Below, in pieces: positions 42,764 through 51,380 of a stretch of DNA of 64,000 nucleotides. The translations under genes were made by a program, and so were the position numbers. Within the stretch, counting starts at the first letter, position 1, and the number at the start of each line of letters is the position of its first letter. Location: NCBI GenBank assembly GCA_965116195.1, contig OZ220491.1:3038001-3102000 (forward strand), given 5' to 3'. This DNA comes from Aldehydirespirator sp965116195 (GTDB lineage: Bacteria; Actinomycetota; Acidimicrobiia; Acidimicrobiales; Aldehydirespiratoraceae). The notes below the pieces were generated by a model, which saw only the letters and a list, made by a program, of their open reading frames with translations, was not told the origin of the DNA and did not search any database.

Positions 42764-44209
42764 TCAGCGCCATGCAATGTCGTTCATGGGACTTGGTTGC
42801 GGATTACCCGAGCGGCACATCGGCGTGAAGCTCAGATCGCGATCTGCCAAACGCTCAAGAGCCAGGTCCAGGCCACGTACTGTATTTGAGCGATTGCCTC
42901 CCCCATCGTGCAGCAGCACTATGGCACCGGCGCGGGCGTGCTTGACGATGGATTCGGCGATGACCGCCGCCGGTGGCTGCTGCCAGTCCTTGGGGTCTAC
43001 ATTCCACTTCGCAATCTCAAGTCCGTGCTCTTGTGCCCAGGCTTCGGTTGATGCGTCAAATCGTCCGTACGGCGGTCGCAAACACTGCGTACCGTACGCC
43101 CCGAGCAACTCCTGGGTGCGCCCCACAGTACTGTTGAAGGTCTCCTCGGACACTCCGGTGAGCGACTCGTGATTCCAGGTGTGGTTGGCGACGGTGTGAC
43201 CCTCGGCCACTATGCGCTCCACCAAGTCGGGATACTGCTCCGCCAAACTGCCCAGCACGAAGAAAGTGGCCTTGGCCCCGTGCCTGGCCAGCACTTCCAG
43301 AACCTGCGGTGTATAGATGGGATTGGGGCCGTCGTCAAAAGTGAAATACATGGCAGTTGCCGCGTCGGGCATGATCTGCGCACCGGTCACAAAACCGGCC
43401 GGATCGTCCGCGTCGTCAGACGCATACCCCGAAGGGTCATCTGACGCATACCCCGTATCGCCAGAGGCATTTTCCAAGTCGTCAGATACATCATCTGGAT
43501 TATCTGACGCATTCTCCAAGTCGTCAGATACATCATCTGGATTATCTGACGAATTCTCCAGGTCGCCGGACACATCCCCCGTATCGCCAGAGGCATTCTG
43601 CAAGTCGTCAGATACATCATCTGGATTATCTGACGAATTCTCCAGGTCGCCGGACACATCCCCCGGAAGATCAGTTGCCTTCTCCAAGTTGTCAGATACA
43701 TCCCCTGGAGCGCCGGACGCATCCTCCGGATCATCAGCCGGGTCTGTGGTTGTGGCAGACTCATCCTCAGACGGCGATACCTCAACGGTCGGGTCGTGGT
43801 CCTCAACCTTGACCTCAGTAATCGGCGGCCCGGTGGGTGTCAGGGCAATATCGGGGGTCACACGGTTGGGCGAGCCGACGAGGCCTGAATGCGAGACGCT
43901 GTTGATTGCCGTAGCACTGTTGGTTGCCGTGATGCTGTTGGTTGCCAGGGCATCGGACTCCGTGCCTGTAGTCGTGGCAGAGTTTGGCTGGGTTGATGAG
44001 CTCTGCTCGGTCGGTTCAGCTGATGCCTCAACGACACTGCTGTCTTGGACAAGCAGGGCAAAATCACCGGTCACCGGTGCTCTCGTAGCCGAAGAAGCAC
44101 CAGCACAACCAGCCCCCACCAAGGCCAACGCGGCGCACGTCCGCAAGAACCCAACCCGGTGCTGCCCTGCGACTCTGGACAGACCGCGCATTACAACCCC
44201 AATCTGCAC
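42764..44209 (-). CDS. Lipoprotein polysaccharide deacetylase (NodB domain) with Asp/Ser repeat spacer
   Basis: The protein has 481 residues (475 if the ATG at 44191 is used). A signal peptide with lipobox ALVGAGC is followed by about 240 residues rich in Ser, Thr, Asp and Asn, including repeated DNPDDVSDDLENASD-type units. Residues about 285-470 are a carbohydrate esterase 4 domain: TFDDGP with the base Asp, metal histidines in NHTWNH, RPPYGRFD, and the catalytic-base region VLLHDGG. It should remove N- or O-acetyl groups from peptidoglycan or other cell-wall sugars outside the membrane. The repeat spacer probably carries the catalytic domain into the wall. Confidence 0.9.
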   Translation of the reverse strand: MQIGVVMRGLSRVAGQHRVGFLRTCAALALVGAGCAGASSATRAPVTGDFALLVQDSSVVEASAEPTEQSSSTQPNSATTTGTESDALATNSITATNSATAINSVSHSGLVGSPNRVTPDIALTPTGPPITEVKVEDHDPTVEVSPSEDESATTTDPADDPEDASGAPGDVSDNLEKATDLPGDVSGDLENSSDNPDDVSDDLQNASGDTGDVSGDLENSSDNPDDVSDDLENASDNPDDVSDDLENASGDTGYASDDPSGYASDDADDPAGFVTGAQIMPDAATAMYFTFDDGPNPIYTPQVLEVLARHGAKATFFVLGSLAEQYPDLVERIVAEGHTVANHTWNHESLTGVSEETFNSTVGRTQELLGAYGTQCLRPPYGRFDASTEAWAQEHGLEIAKWNVDPKDWQQPPAAVIAESIVKHARAGAIVLLHDGGGNRSNTVRGLDLALERLADRDLSFTPMCRSGNPQPSPMNDIAWR

Positions 44210-44261
44210 AAGACCGTCAGAACACGTGGTGGTGCTATTTGCACGTCAACACCGATATCCA

Positions 44262-44372
44262 TACCACAATCAGGCGGCACATTGCAGTATCCGCTGCGGC
44301 TTGACTGTTGGCATTGACAATCACCCCGTCATGACCGCCCACAATCAGGTGGTACATTGCAGCACTCGCAGC
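44262..44372. repeat. 76-bp spaced copy of the methyltransferase gene 3' end
   Basis: CACAATCAGGTGGTACATTG plus CAG at 44340 contains the stop region of the adjacent methyltransferase gene. A diverged copy (CACAATCAGGCGGCACATTG) lies at 44264, 76 bp further downstream of that gene. It is one of many reiterated gene ends in this window. Confidence 0.75.
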
Positions 44373-44983
44373 GAGCCCACGGTGCTGAGTTGGCGGAATC
44401 GGCCCTCAGACAGTGCCCGGCACCAGACCTCATAGGGTGGTTGACCGCCGTCTGCGGGATCCTCAAACACATCGTGTATGGCCAGCAGGCCACCGGGCAC
44501 CACATGGGGGGACCATCCCTCATAGTCCAGGTGGGCGGGCTCGACACCATGTCCTCCATCAATGAACACAAGCGCAAGCGGCGTGGCCCACAGCGAGGCC
44601 ACGGTCGGCGAGTCACCAACCACTGCAACAACCGTGTCCTCCAGTCCGGCATCGTGGACAGTACGCCTGAAGAAGGGCAAAGTGTCAATCAGTCCCAACT
44701 CGGGGTTGACCACCTCGGGATCGTGGTGTTCCCAGCCGGACTGGTTCTCCTCGGAGCCACGGTGGTGGTCAACACAAAACAGCACCCGACCAGCCTGCTG
44801 AGCGGCCGCTCCCAGATACACAGACGACTTGCCGCAGTAACTGCCCACCTCCAACAACGGCCCGGCCACATCCAGTGACGCTGCCACCCGGTAAAGCTCA
44901 CACCCCTCGTCATGGGGCATGAAGCCTCGTGCCGCTTCAGCCAAATGCCGCAGTCGCGCCGACATGACCTCAGCCCTCGACAT
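44345..44983 (-). CDS. Class I SAM-dependent methyltransferase
   Basis: The protein has 212 residues from the ATG at 44983 (206 from the ATG at 44965). The cofactor site is LLEVGSYCGKSSVYLGAAAQ. Then come VLFCVDHHRGSEENQ, an acidic AdoMet ribose/metal site, and LALVFIDGGHGVEPAHLDYE, the pattern of the Methyltransf_24 group, often linked to sugar or macrolide O-methylation. The frame stays open upstream through three 60-bp repeats that would add three 20-residue units (AELGTQQRANARTCRASGL); these are most simply a duplicated 5' region, not protein. It may form an operon with the GtrA-family gene upstream. Confidence 0.8.
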   Translation of the reverse strand: MSRAEVMSARLRHLAEAARGFMPHDEGCELYRVAASLDVAGPLLEVGSYCGKSSVYLGAAAQQAGRVLFCVDHHRGSEENQSGWEHHDPEVVNPELGLIDTLPFFRRTVHDAGLEDTVVAVVGDSPTVASLWATPLALVFIDGGHGVEPAHLDYEGWSPHVVPGGLLAIHDVFEDPADGGQPPYEVWCRALSEGRFRQLSTVGSLRVLQCTT

Positions 44984-44984
44984 G

Positions 44985-45180
44985 TCAGGCGCATTCGCGC
45001 GTTGCTGTGTGCCAAGTTCGGCAACCAACCCCGATGCTCGACATGTCCGGGCATTCGCGCGTTGCTGTGTGCCAAGTTCGGCAACCAACCCCGATGCTCG
45101 ACATGTCCGGGCATTCGCGCGTTGCTGTGTGCCAAGTTCGGCAACCAACCCCGATGCTCGACATGTCCGGCCTCGTTACA
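44985..45180. repeat. 60-bp perfect tandem repeat, three copies
   Basis: Units of exactly 60 bp (GACATGTCCGGGCATTCGCG, then CGTTGCTGTG...) begin near 44990, 45049 and 45109. They span from the methyltransferase start to just before the GtrA gene end. Identity between copies is essentially complete. Confidence 0.9.
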
Positions 45181-45625
45181 CAGCGGTTGCCTGATCCCTT
45201 GATGCTTCGGGCCACATGACCCGGTCAAGGAACAGGTATTTCGCCACCCAGACAACGCCATAGGCAAAGAGGCTGCCGATCACCACCAGTGCGGTCCGCT
45301 GTGTGAAGTACTCAACAATTCCGACCACCAGCGATGAGCATCCCAGCCCGATCAGCGCCAGCACCCAGAAGACGAATGCCTCGCCTGCCAGACGATGGGG
45401 GCCGCTGCGACCCCAGACCCAGGTCCGGCTCAGCAGATACGCAGGGAAGGTGCTCATCAGCCATGCTGCCAGGTTGGCCCACAGTGCAGACCAGCCCAAC
45501 AGGGCGTGGCAAGTCGCCAAGACGCCCACACTGACCGAGACATTTATCACCGACACAGCGGAGTAGCGCAACGCCTTGACGCCATGTTCATCCCTCAGGC
45601 GTACCAGGGTGGAGGTCACCGTCAC
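45176..45625 (-). CDS. GtrA-family membrane protein
   Basis: The protein has 149 residues and four predicted membrane helices with the GtrA pattern: RYSAVSVINVSVSVGVLATC, NLAAWLMSTFPAYLLSRTWVW (split around the conserved PAYLLSRTWVW) and FAYGVVWVAKYLFLDRVMW. GtrA proteins are thought to move lipid-linked sugars across the membrane or assist cell-wall glycan synthesis. The adjacent SAM methyltransferase could modify the same glycan, an inference from position. The start ATG at 45625 lacks a strong ribosome binding site. Confidence 0.85.
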   Translation of the reverse strand: MTVTSTLVRLRDEHGVKALRYSAVSVINVSVSVGVLATCHALLGWSALWANLAAWLMSTFPAYLLSRTWVWGRSGPHRLAGEAFVFWVLALIGLGCSSLVVGIVEYFTQRTALVVIGSLFAYGVVWVAKYLFLDRVMWPEASRDQATAV

Positions 45626-45674
45626 AGTCTCAGGACGTCACGCTGCCAACGCTGTCAACGCCGTGCGACCAGGT

Positions 45675-45832
45675 CGACAACGAAGCTGGCGCACCGGGGT
45701 GGGGGTGAGCAGGCGAAACTGAGCCGTCTTTGAAGAAAACGAAGCTGGACATACCAGGGTGGGGGCCTAAGCCGCCATGACCAACCAACAAAGACGACAA
45801 CGAAGCTGGACATACCAGGATGGGGGTCATTG
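45675..45832. repeat. CRISPR-like three-unit array, about 60-bp period
   Basis: Units of about 30 nt (GACAACGAAGCTGGACATAC plus CAGGGTGGGGG) are anchored at 45681, 45740 and 45801 (spacings 59, 61). Each has a CTGG-N5-CCAG dyad. The 30-nt intervals are unrelated. The array lies between divergent GtrA and thioesterase genes. Confidence 0.7.
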
Positions 45833-45905
45833 TCACAGGTTCAGGTTACCCCCCGATGTCAACTCGGGTGATGCGCAGGCAGCACCCGGCGGGCATGATG
45901 AAGGA

Positions 45906-46742
45906 ATGCAAACAGCTCTGGACAATGTGGTGGCTCTGCTTGATCTTGAAGCCATTGAGGTCAACATCTTTCGGGGCCTCACGCCGGATGACAACCGTCA
46001 GCGCATCTTCGGTGGGCAGGTGGCCGGCCAAGCACTGGTGGCAGCAGCCCGCACCGTGGAACGAGGTGCCGTACACTCCCTGCACGCTTACTTCCTGCGA
46101 GCCGGCAACCCGCAGGCACCGGTACTGTACGAGGTGGACCGCATTCGTGATGGGCGCTCATTCACCACCAGGCGCGTGGTGGCCATCCAGCACGGGCGGG
46201 CCATCTTTCAACTCGCCGCATCGTTCCACACTTCTGAGGAGGGTTATGAGCACTTTGAGCCGATGCCCCGGGTGCCCGACCCGGAAACCCTCCAGTCACA
46301 CACACGAACCCCGGACCAGGATCCCACAGCAGGCACCGGGCGCATGCCGGCACTGGACCTTCGCTACATCACCACCCGGCCCCCGGACCGCTCCGGCCCA
46401 CTACCGCCCACCCAGCGCCTCTGGATGCGAGCCAACGGCACACTCGGTGACAACCCGTTGCTGCACACCTGCCTGCTCACCTATGCCAGTGACCTGACGC
46501 TGCTTGACAGCACGCTCGCACCGCACGGCACCAGCGCTGCGGATCCGCAGATCATGCTGGCCAGCCTGGACCACGCCATGTGGTTTCATGCACCGTTTCG
46601 GGCTGATGAGTGGCTCCTGTATGACCAGCATACCCCTGCTGCCAGCGGTGCCAGGGGGTTGGCCACAGGACGAGTGTTCACCCGCGACGGACAGTTGGCG
46701 GCATCGGTCGTGCAAGAAGGCCTGATACGCAGGATCATCTGA
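45906..46742 (+). CDS. tesB: Acyl-CoA thioesterase II
   Basis: The protein has 278 residues. It starts MQTALDNVVALLDLEAIEVN and shows the double hot-dog pattern of TesB: FGGQVAGQALVAAARTV, SLHAYFLRAGNPQAPVLYEV, RDGRSFTTRRVVAIQHGRAI in the first half, and LDHAMWFHAPFRADEWLLYD with the catalytic-region Asp and DGQLAASVVQEGLIR at the end. It hydrolyses medium- and long-chain acyl-CoA to the free acid and CoA. The start at 45906 matches the family N-terminus; an AAGGA sequence lies too close to it to be a typical site. The last 45 codons are duplicated downstream. Confidence 0.93.
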   Translation: MQTALDNVVALLDLEAIEVNIFRGLTPDDNRQRIFGGQVAGQALVAAARTVERGAVHSLHAYFLRAGNPQAPVLYEVDRIRDGRSFTTRRVVAIQHGRAIFQLAASFHTSEEGYEHFEPMPRVPDPETLQSHTRTPDQDPTAGTGRMPALDLRYITTRPPDRSGPLPPTQRLWMRANGTLGDNPLLHTCLLTYASDLTLLDSTLAPHGTSAADPQIMLASLDHAMWFHAPFRADEWLLYDQHTPAASGARGLATGRVFTRDGQLAASVVQEGLIRRII

Positions 46743-46743
46743 A

Positions 46744-47060
46744 CGAGCACCCCTCTTGACCTGTCGCGCTTAGGAATTGCCCATGTGGCTCTTGTATGAC
46801 CAGCACACTCCTGCTGCCAGCGGTGCCAGGGGGTTGGCCACAGGACGAGTGTTCACCCGCGACGGACAGTTGGCGGCATCGGTCGTGCAAGAAGGCCTGA
46901 TACGCAGGATCATCTGAACGAGCACCCCTCTTGACCTGTTGCGCTTAGGAATTGCCCATGAAGTGCCCGATCAGGAACTCTTGACCTGTTGCCCTGGCAA
47001 TCCGGTTGCGGTGGCGGTTCACTGTCATGAGGTGCCCGACCAGGAACTCTTGACCTGTTA
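46744..47060. repeat. Duplicated tesB 3' end and CTTGACCTGTT repeats
   Basis: 46784-46917 repeats the last 45 codons of tesB almost exactly, including the stop. It is followed by the same GAGCACCCCTCTTGACCTGT tail that follows the gene. Two further diverged tails with GTGCCCGAYCAGGAACTCTT occur at 46963 and 47032 (69 bp apart), each with a CAGG-N9-CCTG dyad. The copy has no start and is not a gene. Confidence 0.88.
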
Positions 47061-47148
47061 CTCCCGGAATTGCCTGCAATGTTCAGGCAAGGCTCATGGC
47101 TGAGTACCGGTGAAACCCTGGATGGGTGCTCTGATTGGGTATTCTCCA

Positions 47149-47622
47149 ATGGACATGACCGACTCGCCAAACGAAATCACCCCAGGACTCACGGATATCT
47201 GTGTGACAGAGTGCCAGGCCGTCACCGATGAACTGGTTGAGGCCATGAGTCGGCTCATTCCGCAACTGTCGTCATCAAACCCGCCACCGAACCGGGCAGA
47301 ACTGCAGGAGGTCGTGGCCTCGGCGGCAACCACACTGTTCGTGGCCCGCCACGGCTCCAACATCGTGGGAGCACTGACGTTGGTGGCCTTTCGCATTCCC
47401 ACCGGTGTGCGGACCCGCATAGAAGACGTGGTGGTGGACAAGACTGTGAGAGGTAAACGCGTGGGCGAACAACTCAGCGCAGCCGCCCTGGACAAGGCTC
47501 GCCAACTGGGTGCCCACAACACCGACCTGACCTCGCGCCCTTCACGTGAAGCCGCCAATCGTCTGTACGCGCGTATGGGCTTCCAACGACGAGAGTCCAA
47601 CGTCTACCGCTACACGCTGTGA
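47149..47622 (+). CDS. GNAT-family N-acetyltransferase
   Basis: The protein has 157 residues. The core acetyl-CoA-binding motif is VVVDKTVRGKRVGEQLSAAA (Q/RxxGxG/A type), followed by DLTSRPSREAANRLYARMGF and the C-terminal QRRESNVYRYTL, the usual motif B ending. It transfers an acetyl group to an amine or protein N-terminus; the substrate is unknown. Starts at 47149 or 47155 are both possible and the upstream frame is open to 47110. The gene end is reiterated three times downstream as a 73-bp repeat. Confidence 0.88.
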   Translation: MDMTDSPNEITPGLTDICVTECQAVTDELVEAMSRLIPQLSSSNPPPNRAELQEVVASAATTLFVARHGSNIVGALTLVAFRIPTGVRTRIEDVVVDKTVRGKRVGEQLSAAALDKARQLGAHNTDLTSRPSREAANRLYARMGFQRRESNVYRYTL

Positions 47623-47850
47623 TGTGTCCCAACTCGGTTCGCCCCGTTTGTTTGTCTGCACGACGGCCAGGCTGAACATGGGTTACGTGCTGTGATGTGT
47701 CCCAACTCGGTTCGCCCCGTTTGTTTGTCTGCACGACGGCCAGGCTGAACATGGGTTACGTGCTGTGATGTGTCCCAACTCGGTTCGCCCCGTTTGTTTG
47801 TCTGCACGACGGCCAGGCTGAACATGGGTTACGTGCTGTGATGTGTCCCG
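47616..47850. repeat. 73-bp perfect tandem repeat beginning at the GNAT stop
   Basis: Copies begin at 47616, 47689 and 47762, with the start of a fourth at 47835. Each opens with GCTGTGATGTGTCCC, where the first copy contains the final codon and stop (CTG TGA) of the GNAT gene. The copies appear identical, which indicates recent tandem duplication. Confidence 0.92.
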
Positions 47851-47917
47851 GCATTGTCAGATGTTTGCCTGGCCGCACGACAGCCGCGTTGAACAGGGTC
47901 AACACGGTCAACACGTT

Positions 47918-49939
47918 GTGAGCCGTCCAGACTCCGCACACAACCGCGCCGCCGGTTCATGTCGGGAACCACTGTGGGTTCCCTCTTCACGACGGGTGGC
48001 CGAGTCCAACATGGAACGCTTCAGGCTGTGGCTGCGTCAACATCACGGTGTCACAACGGATGGTTTCGCAAGCCTGCACCGCTGGACTGTGGAGCACAGC
48101 AGCGAGTTCTGGGCCGCTGTGTGGGACTACTTCGGGGTGCAGGGCGAACGCGGTGAACGATTGCTGGAGGTACCCGACGCTGACCAATGTACCGAACCGG
48201 GCGAGCGTTTGCGGCGCACGCGGTTCCTGCCGGACGCACACCTCAATGTGGCCCGGAACCTGCTGGGAGAACCATCAGGGGCCACGGCCATCGCCTTTCA
48301 CGGCGAAGCCGGCGAGTCTGTCGAGATCAGCCGTGCCGAGTTGCACGACATGACAGCCAGGGTGCAGCAACTCTTGAGCGATGCCGGGGTGGGTCCCGGC
48401 GACCGCGTGGCTGCCTGGATGCCCAACCGCCCCGAGACCTGCGCGATCATGCTTGCCGCGGCCGGACTGGGTGCTGTCTTCAGTTCCACCTCGCCGGACT
48501 TCGGCGTGGGCGGCGTGCTGGACCGCTTCAGCCAGATAAAGCCGACTGTGCTGTTCGCCTGCGCCGACTACCAGTACAACGGTCGTCGCCACGACTGCAC
48601 AGGCCGGCTCAAGGACATCTCCGCAGCCCTCCGGTCGTTGAACCGCACGGTGCTGGTGGAACCGGGTTGGCTCAATGACTACGGCGCGGCGAGCTCAACC
48701 ACACCGGCTCCGGTTGTGTGTCGCGAGTTGCCGTTTGACCATCCCTGGTATGTGCTGTACTCCTCGGGCACCACCGGGCCGCCGAAGTGCATCGTGCACC
48801 GCACAGGTGGGCTGCTGCTCAAACACCTTGTTGAGCATCAACTGCACTGTGACGTGCGTCCCGGTGATCGGGTGTTCTACCACACCACCACGGGATGGAT
48901 GATGTGGAACTGGCTGATGTCGGCGCTGGCAAGTGATGCCACCCTGGTGCTCTACGACGGTGCGCCCATGCATCCGAACGCTGAGCGACTGTATGACCTG
49001 ATTGACGCTGCGGACATCACGCTCTTTGGCACTTCGGCCAAGTTTGTTGACGCCTGCCGCAACGCCGACATCACACCGGCAGCAACCCATGGCCTGTCCT
49101 CTGTGCGGACGATCACATCAACAGGTTCCACACTCACCTCAGAGGGGTTCGACTGGGTGTATGCCAATGTCAAGGCTGACGTTCATCTGGCCTCGATCTC
49201 GGGAGGTACCGACCTGTGCGGCTGTCTGGTGGCCGGTGATGTGACCTCGCCGGTTTGGCGTGGTGAGATCCAGCGACCTGGGCTGGGTATGGACATTGAC
49301 GTGGTTGACGATCGGGGCGTGACGCTGCCGGTCGGCACCACCGGAGAGTTGGTGTGCCGCAACGCCTTCCCGTCAATGCCTGTCAAGTTCTGGGATGACC
49401 CCGAAGATGCCCGCTATCGTGCCGCCTACTTTGAGCGCATTGATGGCATGTGGCATCATGGCGATTTCGCCTCGGCCACGACCTCGGGCGGGTTCGTGAT
49501 CTCGGGGCGTTCTGATGCCACCTTGAACCCGGGAGGAGTGCGTATCGGTACTGCGGAGATCTACCAGCGAGTGGACACACTCCCGGAAGTTGAGGAGAGC
49601 ATCGTCGTGGGTCAGAGGTGGGCCGGTGACACCCGTGTTGTGTTGTTTGTCAAAATGGCATCGGGATACGAATTGACCGACGAGTTGCGTGAGGTGATCC
49701 GTCAGCGGATACGGACTGATGTGTCACCACGCCACGTACCTGCGGTGATAGCCGCAGTTGTTGACATTCCCCGCACTCGTTCGGGAAAGTTGACCGAGAC
49801 CGCAGTGCGCGACCTGATCAATGGTCGTCCGGTCAAAAACACCCTGGCCTTGGCCAACCCCGAAGCGCTGGAGCACTTCCGGGGCCACCCCGAACTGAGC
49901 TATCTCACCCCAGCGACCCGATCACTGCCACGCTGCTGA
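47918..49939 (+). CDS. aacS: Acetoacetyl-CoA synthetase
   Basis: The protein has 673 residues from the GTG at 47918. The conserved N-terminal segment PLWVPSSRRVAESNMERFRL and WSVE-like WTVEHSSEFWAAVWDYF are typical of AacS. Adenylation motifs are YVLYSSGTTGPPKCIVHRTG, TTTGWMMWNWLMSAL, SISGGTDLCG, MWHHGDFA, GRSDATLNPGGVRIGTAEIY and the C-terminal catalytic lysine in PRTRSGKLTE. It activates acetoacetate with ATP and CoA, linking ketone bodies or polyhydroxybutyrate breakdown to central metabolism; tesB and ETF genes in the window fit that context. The end of the gene is reiterated as a 65-bp repeat and followed by a strong terminator. Confidence 0.95.
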   Translation: MSRPDSAHNRAAGSCREPLWVPSSRRVAESNMERFRLWLRQHHGVTTDGFASLHRWTVEHSSEFWAAVWDYFGVQGERGERLLEVPDADQCTEPGERLRRTRFLPDAHLNVARNLLGEPSGATAIAFHGEAGESVEISRAELHDMTARVQQLLSDAGVGPGDRVAAWMPNRPETCAIMLAAAGLGAVFSSTSPDFGVGGVLDRFSQIKPTVLFACADYQYNGRRHDCTGRLKDISAALRSLNRTVLVEPGWLNDYGAASSTTPAPVVCRELPFDHPWYVLYSSGTTGPPKCIVHRTGGLLLKHLVEHQLHCDVRPGDRVFYHTTTGWMMWNWLMSALASDATLVLYDGAPMHPNAERLYDLIDAADITLFGTSAKFVDACRNADITPAATHGLSSVRTITSTGSTLTSEGFDWVYANVKADVHLASISGGTDLCGCLVAGDVTSPVWRGEIQRPGLGMDIDVVDDRGVTLPVGTTGELVCRNAFPSMPVKFWDDPEDARYRAAYFERIDGMWHHGDFASATTSGGFVISGRSDATLNPGGVRIGTAEIYQRVDTLPEVEESIVVGQRWAGDTRVVLFVKMASGYELTDELREVIRQRIRTDVSPRHVPAVIAAVVDIPRTRSGKLTETAVRDLINGRPVKNTLALANPEALEHFRGHPELSYLTPATRSLPRC

Positions 49940-50031
49940 CATTCCGGGGCCACCCCGAACTGAGCTATCTCACCCCAGCGACCCGATCACTGCCACGCTG
50001 CTGACATTCCGGGGCCACCCCGAACTGAGCC
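49877..50031. repeat. 65-bp tandem repeat of the aacS 3' end
   Basis: TTCCGGGGCCACCCCGAACT occurs at 49877 (inside the gene), 49942 and 50007, 65 bp apart. The second copy repeats the whole C-terminal coding end with stop; the third is cut short after GAGC. Confidence 0.92.
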
Positions 50032-50051
50032 AACTCAACCAGAACGGGCAG

Positions 50052-50097
50052 TGTGGGGGTGGTGAGAGTTGCACTCAACCCTCACCACCCCCACACA
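50052..50097 (+). terminator. Strong hairpin after aacS
   Basis: TGTGGGGGTGGTGAG pairs with CTCACCACCCCCACA (15 bp) around a 14-nt loop. It lies downstream of the reiterated aacS end, with no long T run. Confidence 0.85.
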
Positions 50098-50618
50098 TTG
50101 ACTCAACAGTTCGGTCGGCCGGGTGTGGCTGACACCGAACCGGCGAACTTCAGTCGGGCTTGGTTTGGCCAGCCCTGACAGTGACCTGACTTATTTCTGT
50201 GACCACTTTACATATCGATAACGCGACCATTCACCGCACTCCGGAGAAAAGACAGCAAACATGGCCTCATAGATGTAGTCATCATCCCAGTTGTCAATAC
50301 CCAATGTATTGCGACAGAACTTCCTTATTCATTGCGCGATTCGCTGAGGTTTCGAGCTTTTTTCGCGCTTCGCCGCGTTCTCCGGCTTGGCCCAGTACAC
50401 CGCGCCTGAGGTCAAGCCGGTTATTGTCACTGTTACCGGATTGTCAGAGGTGATGATATTGCCGGTTGGGTAACACTCAACCGGCAACGCAACAACTTTG
50501 CCCGCCTGCTTGTGACGGCACGGCAGCGCAATCGACTGAGCACCCTCTTGCAGCCCCCGGGTCAAACACGCCAGAGCAGGGCAAACACCCTTCCCCAGCA
50601 CCCTGTACAACCCCCCGG
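50098..50618. other. Intergenic region; possible decayed reading frame
   Basis: No confident gene is present. A minus-strand frame (about 50329-50610) contains VTVTITGLTSGAVYW, reminiscent of an FN3 strand, and ends SSKPQRIAQ, but its 5' part lies in a duplication of the NUDIX gene 3' end (TGGCGTGTTTGACC at about 50560 against TGGCGTGGCTGACC at about 50617). It is probably a remnant of a secreted protein, not a working gene. Confidence 0.4.
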
Positions 50619-51341
50619 TCAGCCACGCCAGGGTGGGGTTCGAGGAGGGTCAAACAGCACCTGCACATCCTCGCCTCGGATTGCCCGGAAGGCGTGGTCA
50701 GCCCACAGTTCGGGGCGAGCCGTGTGGCTGGGCAGTTCACGCTCGGCGAAGAACCCCACGTCAGAGCACTCCAGAGGATGCGCTCTCAGGTCACCGCCCA
50801 GGCTGCGGCAGTGAAACACCACCGACACGAGCGGCACACGGGTGAAGCCGCGTCGCAGCCCGTCAAGGATGGCAATGGGGCGGATCACCTCGCAGTGTAT
50901 GCCGGTCTCCTCAAGCACTTCCTTGACCGCCACCTCGGCCGGGGAGTAGCCCACATCGGACCATCCCGTCGGGTAGAGCCACCAGCCGGAGTCAGCCCGC
51001 TTCACCAGCAGTATCCGGCCCTCATCGTCACCCACCACAGCGCCCACAGTGATCTTGGGTGTCACATAACCGTCCACGCCGGAACCCACCCGGTCGAGCC
51101 ATTCCTGCACCTGATGACCTGCGTCCACACCGACGGAACTGTGAGCACGGATCTCCGCAGCCACCGCCAGCACCTCCTCAAAGCGCTCCTGTTCGTAGCG
51201 GCTCTCGGTGAAACCAAGACCGGTCCGGGCAATCCCCGCAAGGCTCTCAGCCCACCGCAGAATATCCGCCTCCCCCGCCGGCCGCGGGGTGTCATGAGGC
51301 CGTTGGGCTGTGTTGAGTCTGGGTTGGGGTGGCCTGGCCAC
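50619..51341 (-). CDS. NUDIX hydrolase with N-terminal hydrolase-associated domain
   Basis: The protein has 240 residues. The NUDIX box is GWSDVGYSPAEVAVKEVLEE followed by TG, with the essential E-E pair present. The N-terminal helical region (LRWAESLAGIARTGLGFTES) is the NUDIX_N domain found in ADP-sugar or nucleotide-derivative hydrolases. It hydrolyses a nucleoside diphosphate linked to another group; the substrate is unknown. The start is GTG at 51341 with a weak ribosome binding site. It lies directly downstream of the coproheme decarboxylase gene and may be cotranscribed with it. Confidence 0.9.
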   Translation of the reverse strand: MARPPQPRLNTAQRPHDTPRPAGEADILRWAESLAGIARTGLGFTESRYEQERFEEVLAVAAEIRAHSSVGVDAGHQVQEWLDRVGSGVDGYVTPKITVGAVVGDDEGRILLVKRADSGWWLYPTGWSDVGYSPAEVAVKEVLEETGIHCEVIRPIAILDGLRRGFTRVPLVSVVFHCRSLGGDLRAHPLECSDVGFFAERELPSHTARPELWADHAFRAIRGEDVQVLFDPPRTPPWRG

Positions 51342-51380
51342 GCCGCAACCCTAGTCCGGCGGCTTGGTGGAACTACGGTG

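Noticed and set aside
44985..45148. Three 20-residue repeats as a genuine N-terminus of the methyltransferase
   Set aside because: The repeats are perfect 60-bp DNA copies upstream of two plausible ATG codons. The family needs no such extension.
50329..50610. 93-codon minus-strand frame with a short FN3-like stretch
   Set aside because: Its first third lies in a duplication of the NUDIX gene end and no start signal is present. It is mentioned only as a possible remnant.
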